Shown: piece by piece, positions 31,783 through 41,068 of the stretch
Layout of the letters: every line of letters begins with the position of its first letter
How positions within the stretch are numbered: position 1 is the stretch's first letter
Source: Doryteuthis pealeii
Taxonomy: Eukaryota; Mollusca; Cephalopoda; Myopsida; Loliginidae
Assembly (NCBI GenBank): GCA_023376005.1
Contig: CM042160.1
Coordinates: 86,581,248 to 86,645,247, forward strand
Reading direction: 5' to 3'
DNA: 64,000 nucleotides
The notes under the pieces: model-generated
The model's input: the letters and a program-made list of their open reading frames with translations, nothing else
Databases searched by the model: none
Told to the model about the DNA's origin: nothing
Made by a program: the position numbers and the translations under genes

Positions 31783-32052
31783 TGAGGCTTGGAAATTACT
31801 ATTATTTGTATTATTTGGACTATTATCCTCATCTTCATTGTTATCAGAATAATAATTAACACAGCTTAACACCTGTACCCCAGCTATGGTTAGCAGAATG
31901 AGAACAGGATACCCCCGTGGACTGAATAAAGGGTTTGGTTCAAAGTTCCATGATGGCTCCCGAGGGCACATTGGCCAAAACATTGTACAGATAACAATGA
32001 AGATGAGGACAATAGTCCGAATAATACTAATATTCCTTTTACTTATGTAGTT
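31783..32052. mobile_element. MITE with inverted ends, family I
   Basis: ACTATTATCCTCATCTTCAT is matched by ATGAAGATGAGGACAATAGT. The interior has GGACTGAATAAAGGGTTTGG and CCGAGGGCACATTGGCC. Partial relatives lie at 1105-1230, 31500-31560 and 54085-54195. Confidence 0.7.
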
Positions 32053-32079
32053 ATTGGTATCGAACATTTGAGTCAACCC

Positions 32080-32842
32080 ATTCCCAGATTTAACCCTTGG
32101 GGGCCCAGAGAATTTCTAGTTAGGGGCCCCCCAAGTTGCCTCAACATAGAAATTGAATTCGGTACATGAAAAATATTTTTTTAGATTAAAGTAAAATTAA
32201 TTTATTAAAAGAAAAAATGTCTAATTTAGAAAATGTTTGGTTTGATTTTTCTCAAATCATATTGACTGTAAGAATAGCCTTTACTACATTTTTATGTTTG
32301 TATCATCTGACAAAGTGGTAGAATTCTTTACAGTTTGCAGCAAATCAACATTATTTTTTCAATAATAAAACTAATTTGGTACCATTATAGTATGTGGCTT
32401 TCCTTTTGAATGTGGCCTATGAAATCATGTCTCTCTTATAGTATGTGGCCTACCATAAAAAGCATATTATAAGGTTATAACTGCTAACCCTATTTTAGAA
32501 ATAGACTCTGATTCATGTAAATTATGGATAAATTCTTTTTTAATTATTCTTAATTACTATATACAGCTTATGATTTGCATTTCAAGAAATGTAATTCATA
32601 TATGTGAAAAATAATTAGTTTCCATAAATTGCCTACTACTTATATCTATAAATATACTCTGACTGAGGTAGGACACATTCAAACCGGGTAGGCCATATAC
32701 TATAACAGAATCAAAAAGGTAGGCCACATACTATAAGGGCATCACTAATTTTATGATTATTCAAGGTTTTATAAAAGGAAGTCTGGCTGCCCCTCTGGCA
32801 AGGGGGCCAGGGCCCTCTCTGCTGTTATAAATCCGTCCCTGG
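32080..32842. mobile_element. Candidate DNA transposon remnant with nested inverted repeat
   Basis: The right end, read on the minus strand, is CAGGGACGGATTTATAACAG, resembling hAT-type termini I know. The left end is only loosely similar (GGGGGCCCAGAG). Inside, 32385-32470 and 32665-32745 are inverted (TATAGTATGTGGCCTACC with its complement). CAGGGACGGATT also occurs at 53906. Confidence 0.4.
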
Positions 32843-33186
32843 GCATAGCTGTAAGAATTAGTGAATATGTGGGTCTCTCAACACATTCCCAACATGTTTG
32901 TTTGAGATACGCCTGTCCTATTAAATGGCACTGGTGGCGGTGTCAGTTATGTTATAAATGGTTCATTGGGTGGTTTCAGGTCTTTCAGCATAATACACCC
33001 CTCACCAGTTAGACCCCACTAGAGCTAATCAAACTCTAGTGCATCACCCATCATGTTAAATGATAGCAGATAAACTGGCTTTAAATAGAGTTTTGCCAAT
33101 GCAGTCCTTGGCTTGTGCACATCTGGTTGGCCAATCAGCGTTCAGAGTAGGTGTTATAAACTGGTCACAAGGCACAGACACTTTTT

Positions 33187-33415
33187 TTTTACACTGAAAA
33201 TACGAATTTGTTTGAATCAATACAACTGCATGTTTTAACACAAAAATATCATAAAATGTGTTCTTAATAAAAATTAAGTTCATTTCAAATAATACACAAG
33301 CACAATTAAGAAAACATTTTATGATATTTTGTATTAAAACATGCAGTTGTATTGATTCGAACAAATTCGTATTTTTAGTGTAGATTTATGGTGAAATGAA
33401 AATGGTCAGTGGTGT
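33187..33415. mobile_element. Family F, central palindrome only
   Basis: TTACACTGAAAATACGAATT is matched by CGAACAAATTCGTATTTTTA. Both outer ends are missing. Confidence 0.75.
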
Positions 33416-33484
33416 TTGGTGTTGGTCATGTATTGAAATAAAAATTACTTTTTCAGGTCAAATAGATTTGTAAATTACACTGGA

Positions 33485-33912
33485 GAACCCAATTTTTGTT
33501 GAGTTGGATCTGATGCTTGTTTTTGACTATTTTTCTACCACTAAATCCAAAAATGACCCCAGTCTTTCTATATCACGTCAACTTGATTTTTCTCAAAAAC
33601 AGTAAAAATACAGCATCTAACAAATTTTTGCTTATTCTATGGAAGGTTTTAAAATGTATATATAATGGGAAATAATAAAACATTTCACATGGGCATCACA
33701 AATTTTGTTGAGCTAGATCTGAAACTTTTGACAAACCTTTGGACTTGAATCCAAAAATTTCCCATTTTTTTCTCTATTACATCAACTTTTTAAAAATTAG
33801 GATAGCCTTGCTTGGTTTCAAAACACAAAATACTGCATGTGACAAATTTGAGCTTATTTTATAGAATGCTTTAAAAATTTACAATGAAAATGATTAAAAA
33901 AATTGCTTGACT
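33485..33912. repeat. Diverged tandem pair (about 210 bp units)
   Basis: Bases about 33490-33688 and 33697-33912 share the order TTTTGTTGAG(T/C)T(G/A)GATCTGA, AATCCAAAAAT, TCTAT(A/T)(T/A)CA and GCTTATT. They differ at many positions. They abut the dead protein-family copy at 33990 and may belong to the same mobile unit. Confidence 0.5.
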
Positions 33913-33989
33913 GTAATGTTTATACAAAGGATATTGTTACTGTAAGTCAAATTGTGTGAAAGTAGTTAAGTTAAAAAATTAGTTTTTTT

Positions 33990-35165
33990 TTTAGAGTGTT
34001 CAATATGTGGACAATTTCCCTTTATGCTCCATAGTCTGCCATCATATTTACATCCCATATATTTTAATAACATTCCTTCATGAATTTCAAATCTTGGTGG
34101 AATCATTCATCTTGCTCATAGCTGACCACATCAAGGTTTTTCAAGAAGTTAGCAAGATGGCTCTGCAGAAAATGGAACTTGATGCTCATGTTGCAATCAA
34201 GCATTTTGTGGACTATTCAATTACAGTGTAATTCATTGCTCATGCATTTCCAAGAAATTTCTTGACAAAGTAAAGAACTTGTCAAGAACCAAGCATTCTT
34301 TTCGAGTTCTGACATAATCCCAATGAAATGTTCATCTTTGATAACTTCGAGAATATGTAGACCATCAAACACACCGGCTTCATTTTTTTCAATTGACAGG
34401 CCAGGAGATACCAAAATGTGGTATTTGAAACACTAGCTTTCAATTGGCAATGCTTTAATGAATTGCTTCAAGAGACTAGTTTCATGTGCAAGGTGTGAAC
34501 ATAATTTTCAACAAATTACTCATGTAGAATGTTGGGATCAACAGGTTTGAGGTCAGATCTTGGAGGCCAATTCCTCTCCACTCAATGCTTCTTTCAAGCT
34601 CTACTGCCCCACACTGGGATTTCAGCTGAATGAGGCACTGGATGTATAGCTGGTGGTAGACAAGGATACTCAATATTACATTTGTTTTTCTTGTTATATG
34701 TGAAGTTTTCATTAAACAAACGTAACAGTCTGTGCAATATTTTGGCTCTCACCAAATCGTAGATATACCAAATGCCAACTTATCATGTTTTCCCTTGATC
34801 CACATCCGTAAATTCTCAACACACTATTTCACTATTGTAAGGGACCCAGGACTTGTTTTAATCAACATGTTTTAATTCAAAATATACAAAATAAACTAGC
34901 TTCACTAATGCATTGTCTTTTGACTGGAAATCAACTTTGTCACCAGATCTGAAGAATTCTCCTTCATTTGAAATAAAACAATCAACGCAATCAGTTGACC
35001 AGTCCTATTACTTACAGACAAACAATACAATTGTGCTTATTTTGGGAGTAAGCTGTAGAGAAAAAAAACTTGAACTGATAGAAGAAAACTGACTGAAGTT
35101 TTGAAATCAGCATGTCAATATTAGTCTAAATCAAATAGAAAAATCAAACTCAACAGAAATTATGT
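33990..35165 (-). pseudogene. Degenerate copy of a repeat-associated invertebrate protein family
   Basis: Read on the minus strand through several frameshifts and stops, the segment gives in order: L-V-K-L-V-Y-F-V-Y-F-E-L-K, N-K-S-W-V-P, L-R-M-W-I-K-G-K, D-C-Y-V-C-L, G-V-F-D-G-L-H-I, C-N-M-S-I-K-F-H-F-L-Q-S-H-L, V-S-Y-E-Q-D-E, F-H-Q-D-L and W-D-V-N-M-M-A-D-Y. I recognise this order (zinc-knuckle-like N terminus, DCYxC, GVFxGPQI, NMSxKxHFLxSH, SxEQGExFHQD, NMMADYCW) from multicopy uncharacterised proteins in arthropods, cnidarians and other invertebrates. Its function is not known to me. The copy is dead. Its N-terminal segment is repeated at 35349-35727. Confidence 0.6.
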
Positions 35166-35348
35166 CCAAAATTGTTCTGCAGTGATTATTAATATCAGAA
35201 TTTTTGGTGTCTTGCAAATCATTTGCTAGTGTTGTGATATCGATACCTACCAGATGCTCAATTACTGTGGCCCTGTGCCAGACTATGCTAAGCCTAATAA
35301 ATAAAGGATGTCTATTGAAAGTCAATGGTTAGAAAGCTGGCCCCATAT

Positions 35349-35727
35349 AGCATTTGATCCACATCCGTAAATTGCTGGCACATCTGGTGGGAGGCCCAAA
35401 ACTTGTCTTAATCACCAAGTTTTAATTTAAAACATGCAAGATAGGCTAGCTTCACAAATGTGCTGATGTTTGTTCTTTGACTGGAAATCAACCTAGTCAC
35501 CAGATCTGAAAAATTCTCCTTCATTTTCAACAAAATAATCAACACAGTCAGTTAACTAGTCCTATTACTTACAGACAAACAATACAATTGTGCTTATTTG
35601 GGGAGTAAACTGTTGAGAAAAAACTTGACGTGATAGAAGAAAACTGATTGTAGTTTTGAAATCAGCATGTCAATATTAGTCTTAATCAAATAAAAAAATC
35701 AAACACAACAGAAATTATATCCAAAAT
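35349..35727 (-). pseudogene. Second copy of the N-terminal segment of the same protein family
   Basis: This stretch is a direct repeat of 34791-35165, offset by about 558 bp, with scattered substitutions. Minus-strand reading gives F-V-K-L-A-Y-L-A-C-F-K-L-K-L-G-D, D-K-F-W-A and L-R-M-W-I-K. It lacks the downstream two thirds of the family. It therefore looks like a partial tandem duplication within a multicopy element. Confidence 0.6.
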
Positions 35728-35962
35728 GTTCCCCAGTGTTATTAGTATTGGATAGGAATAAAACTGTAAAATGACTATTATTATAAAAGAATAGTTACTT
35801 AAAAACCGTATGAAAGTAACAAACAAATTATTTGAGATGGCGATATAGGACGGTCGGCTATTGCCATCTCAAACAAACTGTTTGCATACTTTCATACTGT
35901 CGTGCAGTAAGTCTCCAAAAATGTAGGATATATCAGTTTAAAAACAAACGAGAAATCTGGAA

Positions 35963-36105
35963 AAACCAGCTAGTGTAATGGTTAGAATCCCCGCCTGGCA
36001 GTTAGGGTTCGAATCAGACACAAAGCAGTTCCCTGTCTATAACTCTGCTGGTGAGGCATAATATGCCGAAATGTACATACAGAGATCGACTTGTTCTCGA
36101 TTTGT
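35963..36105 (+). repeat. Another tRNA-derived SINE head
   Basis: CTAGTGTAATGGTTAGAATC fits box A and AGGGTTCGAATCAGAC fits box B, spaced as in a tRNA. The body GAGATCGACTTGTTCTCGAT is not seen elsewhere in the window. Confidence 0.55.
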
Positions 36106-36326
36106 TTAAGCCTTACATTTGAACAGATATGCACGCCTAATTCATTAATTATCAACTAATTAATTTTCAAATTAGGTATGACTTCAATTAAGCACATATT
36201 CACCCTTAAAACTATATATAAATTATCAGCATTAGTAGGAACACTTGAAACCGTAAAATGTGCAAACAAATGATTATCATTATCAACAACAAAAAATTGC
36301 GATGCAGAGAGGATATAAAAACAAAA

Positions 36327-36699
36327 GGGTAATCTGAACATTAGTTACATAAATGAGATTAACGTCCCCTTGTTTATTTCACTTTGAGGAAGCCGCCTGT
36401 TTTGGTCGACCATTTTCATTTCACCATAAATCTACACTGAAAATCCGAATTTGTTTGAATCAATACAACTGCATGTTTTAACACAAAAATATCATAAAAT
36501 GTGTTCTTAATTGTGCTTGCGCATCATTTGAAATGAACTTAATTGTTAATTGCAGTTGTATTGATTTGAACAAATTCATATTTTCAGTGTAGATTTATGG
36601 TGAAATGAAAATGGCCAACCAAAACATATGGCTTCCTCAAAGTGAAATAAACAAGGGGAGGTTACTCTCATTTGTGTAGCTAATGTTCAGATTACCAAC
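36327..36699. mobile_element. Palindromic element, family F, near full length
   Basis: GGGTAATCTGAACATTAGTT is matched by GCTAATGTTCAGATTACC. The right inner arm has a deletion around 36540-36560. Confidence 0.8.
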
Positions 36700-36915
36700 A
36701 AATGTTAGTTAAATTTATTCAAATATCAAAAATTTAAATCACCTTCATTTTCATCGACTTCAGCTCAACAAATCCAAGAAAAGATAAGATTGTTAGGATT
36801 CCGCATCCTGCATACTCTCCAAATTCAGCACCAACAGATTTTCATCTGTTTTGATTGCTAAAACAATTCACAAGTGACAGAACATTCAGAGAAATAAAAA
36901 AAGTTAAAAGACACT
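36700..36915 (-). repeat. Dispersed repeat, pair with 39620-39845
   Basis: ACTTCAGCTCAACAAATCCA and CCAAATTCAGCACCAACAGA recur with changes at 39680-39780. Each copy directly or nearly follows a family F palindrome. Minus-strand reading of the 39.7 kb copy gives G-A-E-F-G-K-Y-G-G-C-G-R, suggesting an old coding origin. Confidence 0.55.
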
Positions 36916-36991
36916 CTTTCAATCCCCACACCCCGGCAAATTGATTATTATCAAAGAAGAATAGTTACTTGAAATCGTATAAAGTAAAAGT

Positions 36992-37228
36992 AAAGTCATT
37001 GGGTGGCCTAAAGTCGGTATCAGCCAATCAGCGAGGGAGTCTATCCCTTTTCACTAGCGCTAGACCAAGGAGATTGTTTTTGCGCCTGAGACAAAGCACC
37101 ACATCTACCATCAGCACCTTATGTTACCGCACAGATCCCTGTGCTCTACTGAGTTGGCGAGGGCCGGTATCAATCTAGGAACCTTGTGGTTTCTAGCCGA
37201 ACGCTTTACCGACTGAGCTAACCCGAAT
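36992..37228 (-). repeat. tRNA-derived SINE, family B
   Basis: Full-length inverted copy from GGTGGCCTAAAGTCGGTATC to CCGACTGAGCTAACCC. The box A complement is CTTTACCGACTGAGCTAA. Confidence 0.8.
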
Positions 37229-37365
37229 TGAATATAAATTATTAATATTTGATAGGAACACTTGAAACCATATAACTGTGCAAACAAATTACTTATTTTT
37301 ATAGACAAAATAAACATTCTATTATAATGGAGATTATGTATATCTATCTGTAACTGAAACTGTTT

Positions 37366-37950
37366 GTTTGGTTTGGGTTTTACGGCATGTCAACCCCTTG
37401 GGTTATTTTATGCCGAATACTTCTATTGGTAATTTGATATTCAAAAATGTTTAATGCCGACAAAGTTTTGAAATAATTTCATTTTTAATGGATAATACAA
37501 TTTCGTTTATAAACTCATGTTTTCTATTTAACCCATAGATGGGACCCTAACAGGTACTACCACTCCAGGTCAGAGTGGACCAGGGAGCAATGGTGATAAA
37601 GGGGTGCTCCACATTCCCCAAACCTCCAGAACTGGAACCTCACCATCAGATAGAGTTTAACATCATTCCCAGGACATGTAGACCCACAGCCACCGCCTTC
37701 TAGCATCCATATGATAAAAAGGGATTGGGGCTTGCCATAAGGGCAATAGGGTTGGGAAAATCATATAGGTGCTAGGGCTTGACGTGACCAGCCGATTGAT
37801 CTAGCCGAAGAAAGGGCCAAAGTGGAGTATTGCAAGTCATGAACTGCTCATCCACCAAGACACCATCCTTAAGCATCACGGGTTGCCACCCACGGCAAAC
37901 AGGTGGCTCCATTGGGAGTCTTACCCCTCTGCAGAGGTACAATTGAGACA
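37366..37950 (+). repeat. Family A, long form with extra internal segment
   Basis: The first 310 bp align with other family A copies, through the ACTGGAACCTCACCATCAGA block and 'CCCAGGACATG'. About 240 further bases (37690-37930) end in AGTCTTACCCCTCTGCAGAG, which is the head block retained in the 21266 copy. This is best read as the less deleted form of the family. Confidence 0.55.
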
Positions 37951-38904
37951 GGGCGGAATTGAAACTATGTCACCATCGATGTCACAATTCATTTAGATAT
38001 TTACATTATATTCTCAATTAAATAATCTTTATGTAATTTTAATCAATATATCTATTAACGAGGTTTCCATTAAAGTCTAGCTCAAAACAGCACGTAGAAA
38101 TAAAGATTTACACAATATAAGGTGTGGATAATTTTCATACTGGTTTTAAGAAAACCGTGTTTAATAAATAATCACTTGGTGTTATTGATTTCTAATATTA
38201 GTGTTTTATTCTCAAATGTATTAAAAGCTATTCTATGTATAATTTCTTATAGAAATTAGAATAAAACAAGAATAAGTGTCATTTTTAGATAGATAGATAG
38301 ATAGATAGATATAGGTCGGTTTCCCAAGGCGAAAAAGATGACTTTTAACTTGTAAAAATATGCGGTGGGCATTATTTTTTAGAGAAATATGTATAAAATC
38401 ATGAGAAACATATCTGTATCTTTTTGAGTTAATGTTAGTTAATAATAGATGCTAAAAATTTTAGTTAGCTCAACGAAGTAGCCAAAGAATACATATTGAC
38501 TGCTGATAAAATTAACCAATCACGATCACCGTAGCATGAGTTATTCAACATAATTAGGGAAATGTATAATGCTTGTTTTTGGCTACGTTAAATTTCAATT
38601 GATTTTGAAAAAATGTAAACATTGTTTTTCGTTTATAATTTGCATTATTTTGTAAGCCTTTTTTTTTAAAAATCATTAGGAGTTTGTTTAATGCTTCTTC
38701 TTTCGACATCCACCTTTAATATGTGCAACATTTACGCATTAGTGTGATATTCAGGAGTCTATAAGCATTCATTTGGCCGCTTTTTTTCCCACCCTAAAAA
38801 TTACAAATTAAATCAAAAACTAGAGCTTTTTGGCAGCCTAATAGATAGATTTTAATTTTGTCATTTCCTTCTGAAACTAAAAATATTAGATTAGATTCAA
38901 TATT

Positions 38905-39212
38905 TCTGAACATTAGCTACATAAATGAGAGTAATCTTTGAGGAAGCCAGATTTTGGTTGGCCATTTTCATTTCCCCATAAATCTACACTAAAAATATGA
39001 GAAAGAACTGCAAATGAATTTAATTGTTATTAAGAACACATTTTATGATATTTTTGTGATAAAACATGCAGTTGTATTGATTTGAAAAAATTTGTATTTT
39101 CAGTGTAGCTTTACGGTGAAATGAAAATGGCCGACCAAAACATAAGGCTTCCTCAAAGTGAAACATAAAGGGGAGGTTACTCTCATTTATGTAGCTAATG
39201 CTCAGATTACCA
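38905..39212. mobile_element. Palindromic element, family F, internally deleted
   Basis: CTGAACATTAGCTACATAAA is matched by TTTATGTAGCTAATGCTCAG. The left inner arm is shortened near 39000. Confidence 0.8.
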
Positions 39213-39274
39213 TATTTTATTATATTAAAACTTAAATACTTGCACCCAGAGTATTATGTTGAATTAAAAACAAA

Positions 39275-39600
39275 TTCTGATGCAGGGTCATCCACAAAGC
39301 GTTTCTTCACTGACTGCAGTTCGCGTAGGCCAACTACCTCACAGCGCTCCACTCACTTCAGTTATTTATGGGCATAGTCCCCCAACATCCAGGCACATCA
39401 GTTGAACCTCGCGCCTGTGTTACGCACAATTCTCGTGCATTCAGATGGACGCGTGTAAGCCCCCAACATACGGGCACCTGAATTGCACCTCATGTCCATC
39501 CAGCGCCTAAATCGTTATTTCTTTGCATTCGGGAGGGCGCAGGTTCATTTCCAAATGAGTACGGTGGTACTCGTTCTCTGTCACACAGAGGGAGCATGTT
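39275..39600. repeat. GC-rich unknown repeat
   Basis: Contrast in base composition with its flanks is strong. Two internal units are similar (CCCCCAACATCCAGGCACAT and CCCCCAACATACGGGCACCT). CGCAGGTTCATTTCC is weakly box B-like. Confidence 0.4.
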
Positions 39601-39619
39601 TTTGCTAGTATGAATAAAA

Positions 39620-39845
39620 ACAAATATTTGTTAAAATTTATTAAATATTATCATCCCAAATGTAATCACCTTCCTTTTTAATAACTTCAGCTCATCAAAT
39701 CGAAGAAAAGAAATAAAATCATTAAGATTGGAGATTCTTCCACATCCTCCATATTTACCAAATTCAGCGCCGACAGATTTCCGTTAGTTTCAATCGCTAA
39801 ATCATTTCAGAAATGGCAGAATGTTCAGAAATAAAGAAAAAGTTG
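39620..39845 (-). repeat. Dispersed repeat, second copy
   Basis: ACTTCAGCTCATCAAATCGA and CAAATTCAGCGCCGACAGAT match 36770-36840. Minus-strand frame K-S-V-G-A-E-F-G-K-Y-G-G-C-G-R-I-S-N is open for about 50 codons. Confidence 0.55.
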
Positions 39846-39989
39846 AAATGGATTTTCAAACGGTTTTTTTTTTTAAGGAAAATCCCAAGTTTCTTTAAAT
39901 GTGGAATTGAAAATCTACCTTCCCATTAAGCTGCAATGGTTGAAAATGACAGTGATTACATTTTTTATGATAGAATCCTATTATATATA

Positions 39990-40272
39990 TTTACCAACCC
40001 CTCCGCACGAGCAGGATGTGACACAAGGTCAATTTCTTAAGCGGAGTTCAACAGGTTTGAATTCAGAGTTTTCTTTCTCCTAGACCAGTTGCCTAATCAA
40101 GGTTAAAGAGCCCTGTCTGCCCTACTATTTATCCATAGCAGGAGGGAGAGTAGGATTCATACCTTTCCCAAGGATATTAGCGCTAAGTGAAATGTAATTA
40201 CCACATCCAGGATTTGAACTCGGGGTGACGAGTCCATTTCCCATGACTTTAACCATTACACCACGCGCTTCC
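39990..40272 (-). repeat. tRNA-derived SINE, family C
   Basis: Very similar to 4947-5230 and in the same orientation. The right end CCATTACACCACGCGCTTCC is the complement of the head. Both copies begin right after TATATATTT. Confidence 0.75.
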
Positions 40273-40324
40273 AATAGAATCCTATTATAATGGACATTCA
40301 GTGTTGGTCTGTAACCAAAATTAT

Positions 40325-40435
40325 TACTGCTTACCTCTCAATACCCTCTGGAACTTTGGTATTCAGTAGTAATGGATATGCAAGACTAGCTTATTAACCA
40401 TTACACCATGATGGGATGCCCTTATTGTAACAATA
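40325..40435 (-). repeat. Family E tRNA-like repeat
   Basis: TTCAGTAGTAATGGATATGC and TTAACCATTACACCATGATG match the 17985-18395 units. It directly follows a family C SINE. Confidence 0.6.
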
Positions 40436-40444
40436 GTAATCACC

Positions 40445-41068
40445 CCCCCCCAAAAAAAACAAGAGCTAAGAGCGGATGAATTCTAGGGGAGCCAATGGCC
40501 ATCCACATCGATAGTAGTAAGATTGGAGTACTTACTTTTCTAATAAATCCCCAAATGGGTTAGATGGAGCTCCTTAGCCCAGGTTGTCAACCCATCTAGG
40601 ACAAGGAAAAATCTGTTATAAAACCACCGCTCCCTAGCAGTTCAACATCAATGGAACTTAAAATACAACAAAAATAGAAGAGAACAGGTTGTACTGATCC
40701 ACCTTCACATAGGCCACACCTACATCCCCATCATCATTTACTAAAGGGTACAGAATCCCCAATATGCACTACATGCCAAGAGAGATTTACAGTGAAACAT
40801 ATACTGCTAGAGTGTGTAGACTTTGATCTTGTGCGAACAAAATATTACCAAGCAAGTAATTTGAAAAAGCTTTTCAAGAAAATAAGACCATTCAAGATTT
40901 TACGTTTCCTAAAAGAAGTGGGATTGGACTCAAAAATATGAGTAACTAAATAATAGTTAAAATCTATACATTTGTTTTCTACCAAACTATTGTTACAAAT
41001 CCAAAACTTAGTCAGCATTAAATGACCCACTGAGGTTGATATGCCATAAAACAAACCAAACATCATCC
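40445..41068 (+). pseudogene. LINE 3' end (C-terminal ORF2 domain plus 3' tail), degenerate
   Basis: Frames read V-V-L-I-H-L-H-I-G-H-T-Y-I, then after a frameshift H-L-L-K-G-T-E-S-P-I-C-T-T-C and T-V-K-H-I-L-L-E-C-V-D-F. The reading ends F-L-K-E-V-G-L-D-S-K-I and a stop at about 40940. This IGHT ... LLxG ... CxxC ... TVKHILLEC pattern is the C-terminal region of RNase H-bearing LINEs (I/Nimb/Jockey-like; the clade is my inference). After the stop, the 3' UTR ends with GGTTGATATGCC and an A/C-rich tail at 41036-41068. Upstream coding sequence is broken by frameshifts. Confidence 0.75.

Noticed and set aside
31768..32076. Minus-strand open frame of 102 codons
   Set aside because: It coincides with the family I MITE, which has inverted ends and partial relatives without this frame. 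It does not resemble a known protein.
33056..33364. Minus-strand open frame of 102 codons
   Set aside because: It overlaps the centre of a family F palindrome and extends into flanking non-coding sequence. Its arms cannot both encode a conserved protein.
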